Shown in pieces: positions 27,616 through 36,214 of a stretch of DNA of 64,000 nucleotides. This DNA comes from Paragonimus westermani (taxonomy: Eukaryota > Platyhelminthes > Trematoda > Plagiorchiida > Troglotrematidae). Positions within the stretch are counted from its first letter, which is position 1, and every line of letters begins with the position of its first letter. The notes under the pieces are model-generated. The model was given only the letters and a program-made list of their open reading frames with translations. It was not told where the DNA came from and ran no database searches. A program made the position numbers and the translations under genes. The stretch covers positions 42,534-106,533 of the forward strand of contig QNGE01000922.1 of NCBI GenBank assembly GCA_008508345.1, in the 5' to 3' direction.

Positions 27616-29994
27616 ATGCACTCAAATATTGTGGCCAAGTGGAATTTTGGTTTGCAAGCGTCTGTGTCATAGCGATGATAACTTTCTGTAAATGGATGAA
27701 GTCAAATTGCCAACAGATGAGAACTTTCTGGTTTTCACTTGGCGACCTAAAATAATTCTTTGTGTTTGATGAATTAATGAAATAATACACAATTACTAGT
27801 GTGATGGGAGATTTTTACTCTTACAAACTGGAGGTCGTTCAAAATTGAGCTGTGATTTTTGCAATCACTCATAAGTTTACACTTGATTTAACTTAACTCC
27901 AAAGGAATCTGCCGGCTTAATGAACATTTTTTACTAGTCCACGAGTAATGTATATCTCTGCCATGACTGGGAGCTGAACGGTGATTTTCGGTTTGATCAC
28001 AACTCTGAATCATAATATTATATACATATATATTTATGTATAATAAGTAACGAATATGGCTTAGATGGTCCCTCTCTATCGGCAGAATGAGGCACTAACT
28101 GTTCCGTATATTCCAGTCCATAACCTCGTGTTTAGGACTTCACGATCAGACTGGAATTGTTAAATCCACTAATCCTAATGAGCGGTGTCTAAGGCTTATT
28201 GCACAACCAGGTAACCTAATCACTAATCGCAAGGTGATGTGACAAAACATTTAAAAACCCTGTCATATTTGCTACGCAGTCACTTGAGTGAATTTCGACA
28301 GGTTCTCCTTATAAACAAGTAGGTTGTACTTCCACATTTTGTCAAGATGATGATGTGCACAACAGATGAATTCTAACAGCAACCAGAGCCCATTCTGGCG
28401 GTTTACTTGAAATAAGTTTGAGAAGATATCTGTGTGAAAAAAGACGCAATCGGCTATCAACAACCTTCAGTTCTTCACAACCAGGTAAGCAAGATTATAC
28501 GCTATCTGTAACGTTATCGACCGTTTATATTGAAAGACTCAGCAACAAATTTACAACGCCAAGAAAAACTCAAGAACTTCCACCCAATTGCATGTTTTCA
28601 TTACCAGGTTATAGACTTCACTTTTGCAATTATACAGGCTCATATATAAGTGAAGTTTGCCTAGATTCACTAACAATAAGACAGAACTTCATACCACCTT
28701 CAGAATACAAATTTGTGTCAATAATGTGTGATAACAATTACACAGCTCGTGACTAGCTTTATAACAAGCCCACTGAACTAAAAGGTTTTAGTAGCATAAA
28801 ACTGAACTCGATGCACACAGACATCCACTGCTAACATTTTCAACAGCTTAACTATACCAGATAGTTTATTTAAATCGGACTCACAACTTCGACACTTTCA
28901 TAAGCACAACTTAAACTAAATATTTGTAATATTTAGCAAAAAAATGAATTATCGGCTTGATGTGTTGCAAGACAAAAGTTGAGTTATCACGGGAAAGTAG
29001 TGCTGTTGTAGGTTTTTTTCGACACACAATAAACAACCAGTACATGGGACAGGTGCTTTGTACTCTGACGCATATATGTATACAGATTGGGTAAACTAAG
29101 TTCCATCATGTGAATTTAACACACAATAAACAATGTAGTAAACCAGAAGCATTACACTGAACCCCGTTCGCAAATATTTCACGAATGCATAGAACTTTGT
29201 GCAATCTGATTACGTAACCGTCAATGTTAACTTAGTGTTATTTCAAAAAGAGTTTGAAATCCCTCGAAAGTTTTTCAAATGCAAGATATCCAGCCAATAA
29301 GGATGAGTGAAGTTGTACAAATGCCTTGTGATCAACTTATAAGAAATGACATGTTTCAGCCTTTTTTAAAAAAACGCCTAATTTTCATCGGCCCCTGAAG
29401 TGTACATTTGGATCACTTTAAAAACGGGAGCAAGAAGGTATTTTGGCTGCGATCAACCGTGTGTGATGATCAATATATATTAGTGGAAGTCCCTAGCTTC
29501 GTAATAAAGTTTCCTGTTAATCAGCCATTTGTACGTCATGACAACTGCGTGAAAACGTTGAGACAAGTTGTACTACAGTATACTGCTTTCCAAGCGAGAC
29601 AGAAACCCCTTCTGTTCAAGTGTCTCAGAAGGTGTGCACTTTAGAATCTCTTCACATACATATAAGGACGGAAATGTATTTGCATTTGTGAAAAGATTCG
29701 GCAATAAAAGGAAGTTCTAGCTGACAATTGTAGAATTAATACTTCTGACCGAAGATTCCGGCTTTGTAAAATAGCACTAAAATGACATTTGTGTAGTTTG
29801 CCAACCCAACGTCATATCGAGCAGACAAATCAGTTACCCACCATGCTACTGACCATCTCATATGCTTGTTCAAGCCACCTACTATACTTTGTAGCTCTGG
29901 AAAAAGGAATCTATCAAGCCATACTCAAAATTTAAACCATCCACCGTCCTTCAAAGTAAATTTTTAAATAAAGTACAAGTTGATTCCAACGTAC
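27616..29994. other. Stretch with no supported gene
   Basis: AT-rich sequence with a short AT-alternating patch near 28015-28045. The 112-codon frame at 28418-28756 shows no domain or splice support. Confidence 0.4.
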
Positions 29995-30175
29995 CGTTAA
30001 ATAGGACTGACGGAGAATTTCGACCTCGATAGGAGCTGACATGTCCCTGAGTTTTGATGAGTCTGTTTAAATGCGTTGGGGAATTGTAGGTCATCAAAAA
30101 CACTAGGTTGCCGTCTGGTGTGAATTTCACCAAATGATTTCGGAAAAGGTTTGACAATGTGATCATATAATCCAC
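29995..30175 (-). CDS. Candidate internal exon with a KFTPDG motif
   Basis: On the minus strand a TTCCATTAG acceptor ends at 30176 and a GTACGT donor begins at 29994. They bound 60 open codons that include NHLVKFTPDGNLVFLMTY. The K-F-x-P-D-G core occurs in beta-propeller and DET1-type proteins, but the match is too short to assign a family. A second frame is also open across the same bases and starts after a better acceptor (TTTTTGCAG near 30249), so the reading frame itself is uncertain. It sits directly beside a PLE fragment. Confidence 0.22.
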
Positions 30176-30273
30176 CTAATGGAACATGTTTGAAAGTATC
30201 GAATAGGAAATTGCTATTGGTAAACACGCGTTTCGGATTGATAAACCTGCAAAAACAGAAAGAATAAAGATAT

Positions 30274-30349
30274 ACAGATTGGGAATAACACAACGTTTCG
30301 AGCAAGAGTATTACAACTTGCTCGAAACGTTGTGTTATTCCCAATCTGT
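30274..30349. repeat. 33-bp perfect inverted repeat with 10-base loop
   Basis: Arms 30274-30306 and 30317-30349 are exact reverse complements around a loop of AGTATTACAA. The sequence of each arm (ACAGATTGGGAATAACACAA and on) matches the outer arms of the palindrome at 49375-49564. It is the foldback of PLE family B. Confidence 0.8.
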
Positions 30350-30425
30350 TTATCAATAACATGTTAAACACGACGCCCAAACTATTCAACTTCATTCGTA
30401 CTACATTTGGTGCGGATATCTTAGA
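30274..30425 (+). mobile_element. Penelope-like element fragment, family B, copy 1
   Basis: The segment consists of a hairpin (30274-30349) followed by a short ORF start from ATG at 30361, MLNTTPKLFNFIRT then GADIL. The same arrangement, with the same peptide start, occurs in the opposite orientation at 49306-49564. Homology between the two copies stops just after GADIL, so only the element's left end was inserted or kept. Assignment to PLEs is inferred from the shared plan with the intact element at 31923-36208: inverted tail, tail, then ORF start. The copy has lost the central part present in copy 2. Confidence 0.5.
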
Positions 30426-31922
30426 AAGAATAAAGTTTGCGAACAAACTCGTACCAAACCATTTGAAATGGTCAGATATGTCATACGCTTAAGATTCAAC
30501 AACCATCACATGAGCAAGGTAAACTGGGCTGATTTGCGTGGGTATCCTGTAATAAGATGGAAATTATACTTGGTGGAGAAAGCATGTACATACCCGAAAA
30601 TTAGAAATGGAAGAGATTGTTTGACGTGGACAAACAATATACTAGCAGAATTGAAACCAGGTCTGATGAGCTATATGTTCAGTTCAAAAACGTGAGTGCA
30701 AAATCATTGTGAAAGTCAACTCTGATTAACTGATAATCATCCATTTATAGAACGTTTTTATCAACAGCCCCATGAACCGGGGTTTCTTATGTTGGAACAG
30801 TTACTTATTTGGAATAACACTGAGACAGAAAAAGGTCGCACGTTTCGGAAAATTTGCAAAATTACGAACACAAAGTTTGCTCAGCATAACTGGATTCCAC
30901 GTTCAGTAACAGGGCTTGAAACAACCTGTCGACCCGCAAATGTTTTTCGACCGCTGGACACATTTCGTAAATGGCCTACAGTATGCTCGTAACAAAGAAG
31001 AGGTTCAGCGGTAGAAGAAACTTTAGTTTTTCTCCTGAAGAAGAATAAAAACACAATTAGTGAGCAGTAAGCGGAGCAAAAAGACAGCGAAATGCAAAAT
31101 GTAGCGCTGAGTACTGGATGCGATAACAACCAAAACAGTCTCTTGGAAGATTAACCTGGTAGCTCTAGTATAATTCTGTTGACAAATCGCAAGAATTGCA
31201 CGACACATCGTTTAACATGAATATATCTTTCCTTTTCACGTGTCCAATGACCTCATATTCAAATGGTTAACATTAACGATTTCCCCTGTTACAAATAGCT
31301 TAAAGGGAGATCTGTAATCGATAATTTAAAGGGGGGATAACGGTTTTGTTTTCCCAATTTTCACAGCTGTCTGGTAAAATGTTGATATCTTCAGCCTAAG
31401 CTATGATTATCGTTTTTACGAGAACCGGTTGAGATTTGCAATAATTTGTTTCCAATCAATGATTTAGGGGAATAAACAGGATTTGAAATTTGATAATAAA
31501 ATCCATTCGTACACTCGCTTTCCTTTGCTATGTTCATTTCCATATAGCGGCTTAGAATGAGGTGATGTTGTGTTTTGCTTGCTACTGTTTCTCCGATTTT
31601 TTGGTTGAAAACAATGTAATTCTCATGATTTGCTTATAATTAATGCACCATAGAGCCCAGATATTGATCTGAAAGCCACTAAAATGGCGATGTATTGTGT
31701 TTCTTGCGAATGATTTGTTGAATTTTTCTTTCATTTATGTTGATACTACCACTGTTCGCAAACCATCACACCTTTCTCTATATGTCAGGGTAAGTTCACT
31801 GTATTTTACGTTTCATTTAGGCTTTTCAAAGAAGTTTTATCGTTTTTTTTAATATTTTGTCTTTTAACAGCATTGAAATATCAACCGTACGCCTAGATAG
31901 TTATATCTATACATATATGTAT
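30426..31922. other. Stretch with no supported gene, left flank of the intact PLE
   Basis: Short frames at 30468-30695 and 30789-30992 show no domain. The sequence becomes AT-rich towards 31900 and ends in TATATGTATAT-type sequence where the intact PLE inserted. Confidence 0.4.
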
Positions 31923-31924
31923 AT
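31919..31924 (+). repeat. Candidate target-site duplication, left copy
   Basis: GTATAT here recurs at 36209-36214, directly after the last base of the PLE. A longer shared word, TATATGTATAT, ends at 31924 and occurs at 36210-36220. Low complexity makes the exact length ambiguous, and the last two bases may instead belong to the inverted arm. Confidence 0.3.
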
Positions 31925-32165
31925 CTCGTAAAAATTCCCAGCGTAGTCATGAAAAACAATGTGTAGCGAACAAGCTCGTTTTCAGTTATTCATCATCAGG
32001 CTAAATACATCACATTTATATCACACATTTCACGGAAGAATCGTTAGGGGAGTATACGGGGGGACATGTGGTTAATGAGGTCAATCAGTTCAATGTCACA
32101 CTGCAATTATGTACCCACTTGAACAATGGGTCTTGACAGGCTAACCGGGTGGGGGGTTGGCCAGG
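31923..32165 (-). repeat. Inverted PLE tail fragment spanning a tail-to-head junction
   Basis: This arm is the reverse complement of 33360-33602 with three mismatches in 243 bases. It covers the end of the ORF, the 3' UTR, the hammerhead-like motif, the unit end, and then the first 28 bases of the next unit. It therefore derives from a template in which one unit was followed directly by another, not from a single unit. Confidence 0.9.
31958..32016 (-). ncRNA. Hammerhead-ribozyme-like motif in the inverted arm
   Basis: It is the inverted copy of the motif described at 36143-36201. CTGATGA and GAAA are kept; one C-to-A change lies between them (TGAATAACT), weakening any helix II further. Confidence 0.3.
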
Positions 32166-33418
32166 TCCAATTAAAGGAAACCATAGATTATCTGTGTGAT
32201 TATATTGAGAACAGTGACATGGATATTCAGATACCGTCGGTCGAACTCAAACAATTACTTTATCTGTGCACTTACAACGTACAGTTTAAGTTCAATGAAG
32301 GAATTTATCGACAAAAGGACGGTGTCGCAATGGGATCGCCGCTGGGACCACTGTTTGCGGACATTTTCATGGCGAAATTAGAAAATGAACAGTTGAGTCC
32401 AGCAATTCGCCAATGCAATTTTTATAAGAGGTATGTTGACGACATCCTTTGCGTACTCGATAATAACGTTGACCCAACTGACATATTGGCAACATTCAAC
32501 TCCGCGCACCAAAATTTACAATTTTCGTTGGAGACCGAAATGAATAGCCAATTAGGCTTTCTGGATGTACGTTTACGTCACCGTGCTGATGGCTCAATTC
32601 AGCGGGCGATACATAGAAAGGATACTTGGACTGATCAGTATATTCATTTCAATAGTTTCGTACCACTTGCCTCGAAAAGAAATCTGATCAACTGTTTGAC
32701 GGGAAGAGCCCTAAGGATTTGCACGGAGGACACAATTGCGCAAGAATTAGCATTCATACGCGCAATATTCATACAGAATGGATACCCGGAAAGGTTCATA
32801 GATAGGGCCATGCAACAGCGGGGGGTAAAAGACCGGCTGCACTCTGTAGAAAAGAAAGCTGTGCATATCGGATTACCATTCAAAGGCGATACTTTAGCCG
32901 AAACTATTACACGTAGGCTCACAAGCGCAGTCAACCGAACATTCTACGCCGCTAAATTACGAGTCCACTTCACGTCCAATCCGGTTTTGTGCCCACGCCT
33001 AAAAGATAAAGTGCCTATTTCTGCAGCCTCGTTTTGTGTATATTCATTTACTTGTTCCTGTGGGACCAGTTATGTTGGCCGCACGACTAGACGCTTATCG
33101 GAACGGATCCGGGAACATCATCCAGCTTGGCTCAACAGTGGTATAACAAAGTCTGTCTGCAGCGCCATACTATCACACCTGGTGGATTCAAATCACGCTG
33201 TCAACGTAAAGGACGCATTTCGTCCAATCTACCGAGTTAAGGCCATCCGGTCGAGAGCGGTGAGGAGTAGGATTCTGTCTACAGCAGAGGCTATTGGGAT
33301 CCGAATGTATAACCCACCCCTGTGCGCCCAAAAACGTTTTGTTCAGGCTCTGGATTTGCCCTGGCCAACCCCCCACCCGGTTAGCCTGTCAAGACCCATT
33401 GTTCAAGTGGGTACATGA
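32126..33418 (+). pseudogene. Chimeric ORF of the truncated PLE copy
   Basis: A 430-codon open frame begins in the inverted arm. About the first 13 residues (MGLDRLTGWGVGQ) come from the antisense of the ORF end. It then runs across the arm/copy junction into reverse transcriptase sequence at LKETIDYLCDY and on to the normal PLE stop. It keeps the YVDD motif and the GIY-YIG domain, but it lacks the PLE N-terminus, the early RT motifs and the first catalytic Asp, so it should not be an active polymerase. The open frame reflects recent origin rather than selection for a product, though an endonuclease-bearing peptide is formally possible. Confidence 0.75.
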
Positions 33419-33574
33419 TTGCAGTGTGACATTGAACTGATTGACCTCATTAACCACATGTCCCCCCGTATACTCCCCTAACGATTCTCCCGTGAAATGT
33501 GTGATATAAATGTGATGTATTTAGCCTGATGATGAATCACTGAAAACGAGCTTGTTCGCTACACATTGTTTTTC
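32166..33574 (+). repeat. Pseudo-LTR: 5'-truncated direct copy of the PLE unit
   Basis: It corresponds to 34800-36208 of the full unit at a constant offset of 2634 bases. It holds the second half of the RT, the GIY-YIG domain, the 3' UTR and the terminal hammerhead-like motif. Because the ORF of the next unit starts at its last base plus one, this copy must supply promoter and leader for the full unit. Confidence 0.9.
33509..33567 (+). ncRNA. Hammerhead-ribozyme-like motif in the pseudo-LTR
   Basis: Identical copy of the motif at 36143-36201, located 8 bases before the start codon of the full unit. If active, it would cut the transcript close to the ORF start. Confidence 0.4.
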
Positions 33575-36052
33575 ATGACTACGCTGGGAATTTTTACGAG
33601 ATTCAAACAAGCCAAAGACCCAATTGCGCTGCGAGAACTTAATAAGTGCATTAAGTTTAGCGCAAGACTGGCGGAAGCGAAAGCGACTATTCAGTTCCTT
33701 GATAAATGCATGGACAGTTGCGAATACCCAAAGTACTATTGGAGTATATTACGTAGAAATCGGATCACAATAACGGCGACGTCATTGCAACGCCAAGCAC
33801 TTAACGAACAAGACACAACGCGCAGCATGCTCGATGAGTTAGAGATTAACCTTACGAAGGCAGCGCGGGTTCTCGACCGATTGACACCTGAGGAACGGTC
33901 TAATTTTGAAGCTTATGCCGCACAGATTGCAACCAAACAAGGTGAAAAGAGGCTGGACAAATTACTCAAACAGATCAATCCAACGAAGCCCTCTTCGCAG
34001 TTTCCAATTAATCCAGAACGGTACGTGCACAATTTTTCTTCTTTGAATCTGGACAAAGTATTACTCGAAGTGCTATCGTTAGGCCCTAAGTTTTGTTGTC
34101 CACAGCGTAAAACTAGGCAATTGGATTTAGAGGTGCAGTTTGAGAATTTGTACGCACAGTTGTCGGTTCTCGATCCTACATCGACTCTAGATGCTGAGCA
34201 ACTCAAATCTACACTAGTGAATTCGTGTTATCAGTACTTACGCTCGAGTCCAGCCTCTAAACAATTTCTCAGGAAAGAACATCTCGTAGCGGTTGAAAAC
34301 TTGAAGAGAAATGAGAACATTTTAATTTCTAAGCCTGATAAAGGTGCGGGTATCGTGTTGCTTAATAGAGCAGATTATATCAACAAAATACGCACCATAT
34401 TAGATGATCAGACCAAGTTTCGAAAAATGGAGAATGAAAAGGATAAAACCCCACAAATCGAGAAAGCTATATCAAAATCCTTACGATGTTTAAAACAGAG
34501 GGGAATTATAGATTCAACTACATTTGAAAGAATTCGCCCCATCGGAATCACGATTCCGAGACTGTACGGGTTACCCAAAATTCACAAAATCGGGGTACCA
34601 CTCAGACCAATTTTGGACATGTGGAACTCTCCATATCACCCTCTAGCTAAGTGGTTGTCACAAATATTAGATCCCGTCAGGCGGAAACTCTCAACACACA
34701 GCTTACGCGACTCATATGATCTCGTGAATGCGATTAAGGATGCCAATCTAACTGGGCAATCAATGTTTTCTCTCGACGTCACATCCTTGTTTACCAACGT
34801 CCCATTAAAGGAAACCATAGATTATCTGTGTGATTATATTGAGAACAGTGACATGGATATTCAGATACCGTCGGTCGAACTCAAACAATTACTTTATCTG
34901 TGCACTTACAACGTACAGTTTAAGTTCAATGAAGGAATTTATCGACAAAAGGACGGTGTCGCAATGGGATCGCCGCTGGGACCACTGTTTGCGGACATTT
35001 TCATGGCGAAATTAGAAAATGAACAGTTGAGTCCAGCAATTCGCCAATGCAATTTTTATAAGAGGTATGTTGACGACATCCTTTGCGTACTCGATAATAA
35101 CGTTGACCCAACTGACATATTGGCAACATTCAACTCCGCGCACCAAAATTTACAATTTTCGTTGGAGACCGAAATGAATAGCCAATTAGGCTTTCTGGAT
35201 GTACGTTTACGTCACCGTGCTGATGGCTCAATTCAGCGGGCGATACATAGAAAGGATACTTGGACTGATCAGTATATTCATTTCAATAGTTTCGTACCAC
35301 TTGCCTCGAAAAGAAATCTGATCAACTGTTTGACGGGAAGAGCCCTAAGGATTTGCACGGAGGACACAATTGCGCAAGAATTAGCATTCATACGCGCAAT
35401 ATTCATACAGAATGGATACCCGGAAAGGTTCATAGATAGGGCCATGCAACAGCGGGGGGTAAAAGACCGGCTGCACTCTGTAGAAAAGAAAGCTGTGCAT
35501 ATCGGATTACCATTCAAAGGCGATACTTTAGCCGAAACTATTACACGTAGGCTCACAAGCGCAGTCAACCGAACATTCTACGCCGCTAAATTACGAGTCC
35601 ACTTCACGTCCAATCCGGTTTTGTGCCCACGCCTAAAAGATAAAGTGCCTATTTCTGCAGCCTCGTTTTGTGTATATTCATTTACTTGTTCCTGTGGGAC
35701 CAGTTATGTTGGCCGCACGACTAGACGCTTATCGGAACGGATCCGGGAACATCATCCAGCTTGGCTCAACAGTGGTATAACAAAGTCTGTCTGCAGCGCC
35801 ATACTATCACACCTGGTGGATTCAAATCACGCTGTCAACGTAAAGGACGCATTTCGTCCAATCTACCGAGTTAAGGCCATCCGGTCGAGAGCGGTGAGGA
35901 GTAGGATTCTGTCTACAGCAGAGGCTATTGGGATCCGAATGTATAACCCACCCCTGTGCGCCCAAAAACGTTTTGTTCAGGCTCTGGATTTGCCCTGGCC
36001 AACCCCCCACCCGGTTAGCCTGTCAAGACCCATTGTTCAAGTGGGTACATGA
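33575..36052 (+). CDS. Penelope-like reverse transcriptase / GIY-YIG endonuclease
   Basis: 825 codons from ATG at 33575, the first base of the unit. The N-terminal 240 residues are helical and basic, as in PLE proteins. RT motifs follow in order: SKPDKGAGIVLLN near 252, YGLPKIHKIG near 331, FSLDVTSLFTNVP with the first catalytic Asp at 401, DGVAMGSPLGPLFAD, then YVDD with catalytic D500 and D501, and QLGFLDVRL. The C-terminus carries a GIY-YIG nuclease: FTCSCG then TSYVGRTTRRLSERI, with Y711, G713 and the conserved Arg722. PLEs use such proteins for target-primed reverse transcription at nicked DNA, acting in the nucleus. All key residues are present and the frame has no break, so the protein could be functional. 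Upstream in-frame codons (LFF, from the pseudo-LTR) lack an ATG, which fixes the start. Confidence 0.93.
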   Translation: MTTLGIFTRFKQAKDPIALRELNKCIKFSARLAEAKATIQFLDKCMDSCEYPKYYWSILRRNRITITATSLQRQALNEQDTTRSMLDELEINLTKAARVLDRLTPEERSNFEAYAAQIATKQGEKRLDKLLKQINPTKPSSQFPINPERYVHNFSSLNLDKVLLEVLSLGPKFCCPQRKTRQLDLEVQFENLYAQLSVLDPTSTLDAEQLKSTLVNSCYQYLRSSPASKQFLRKEHLVAVENLKRNENILISKPDKGAGIVLLNRADYINKIRTILDDQTKFRKMENEKDKTPQIEKAISKSLRCLKQRGIIDSTTFERIRPIGITIPRLYGLPKIHKIGVPLRPILDMWNSPYHPLAKWLSQILDPVRRKLSTHSLRDSYDLVNAIKDANLTGQSMFSLDVTSLFTNVPLKETIDYLCDYIENSDMDIQIPSVELKQLLYLCTYNVQFKFNEGIYRQKDGVAMGSPLGPLFADIFMAKLENEQLSPAIRQCNFYKRYVDDILCVLDNNVDPTDILATFNSAHQNLQFSLETEMNSQLGFLDVRLRHRADGSIQRAIHRKDTWTDQYIHFNSFVPLASKRNLINCLTGRALRICTEDTIAQELAFIRAIFIQNGYPERFIDRAMQQRGVKDRLHSVEKKAVHIGLPFKGDTLAETITRRLTSAVNRTFYAAKLRVHFTSNPVLCPRLKDKVPISAASFCVYSFTCSCGTSYVGRTTRRLSERIREHHPAWLNSGITKSVCSAILSHLVDSNHAVNVKDAFRPIYRVKAIRSRAVRSRILSTAEAIGIRMYNPPLCAQKRFVQALDLPWPTPHPVSLSRPIVQVGT

Positions 36053-36208
36053 TTGCAGTGTGACATTGAACTGATTGACCTCATTAACCACATGTCCCCC
36101 CGTATACTCCCCTAACGATTCTCCCGTGAAATGTGTGATATAAATGTGATGTATTTAGCCTGATGATGAATCACTGAAAACGAGCTTGTTCGCTACACAT
36201 TGTTTTTC
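34800..36208 (+). repeat. 3' part of the full PLE unit, direct repeat of the pseudo-LTR
   Basis: It matches 32166-33574 along its whole length. The unit ends in TGTTTTTC, after which non-element sequence GTATATGTATAT starts. Confidence 0.9.
36143..36201 (+). ncRNA. Hammerhead-ribozyme-like motif at the 3' end of the PLE
   Basis: Core CTGATGA (36160-36166) and GAAA (36176-36179) are present. Helix I can form from TAGC with GCTA and, past a 7-base bulge on one side, AATGTG with CACATT. A short helix III (AACG with TGTT, loop AGCT) would end at a UUC site, giving cleavage after 36191. Weak point: the nine bases between the core boxes (TGAATCACT) do not close a normal helix II. PLEs of many animals are known to carry type I hammerheads in their pseudo-LTRs, so the location fits. 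Activity is not shown by sequence. Confidence 0.45.
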
Positions 36209-36214
36209 GTATAT
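36209..36214 (+). repeat. Candidate target-site duplication, right copy
   Basis: GTATAT follows the last element base and matches 31919-31924. AT-rich context limits certainty. Confidence 0.3.

Larger units (their letters stand above)
31923..36208 (+). mobile_element. Complete Penelope-like retroelement (family A) with inverted tail and pseudo-LTR
   Basis: Parts in order: an inverted 243-bp tail fragment (31923-32165), a 5'-truncated direct copy (32166-33574), and a full unit of 2634 bp (33575-36208). Direct repeats are offset by exactly 2634 bases, and I found only one difference, at 32169/34803. This tandem arrangement with a partial upstream copy and an inverted fragment at the left is the known PLE plan (pseudo-LTRs). 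The full unit encodes reverse transcriptase and GIY-YIG endonuclease in one frame and ends in a hammerhead-like motif. Near-identity of the copies and an open ORF point to recent insertion. It lies between genes, not inside the flanking host genes seen here. Confidence 0.92.
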
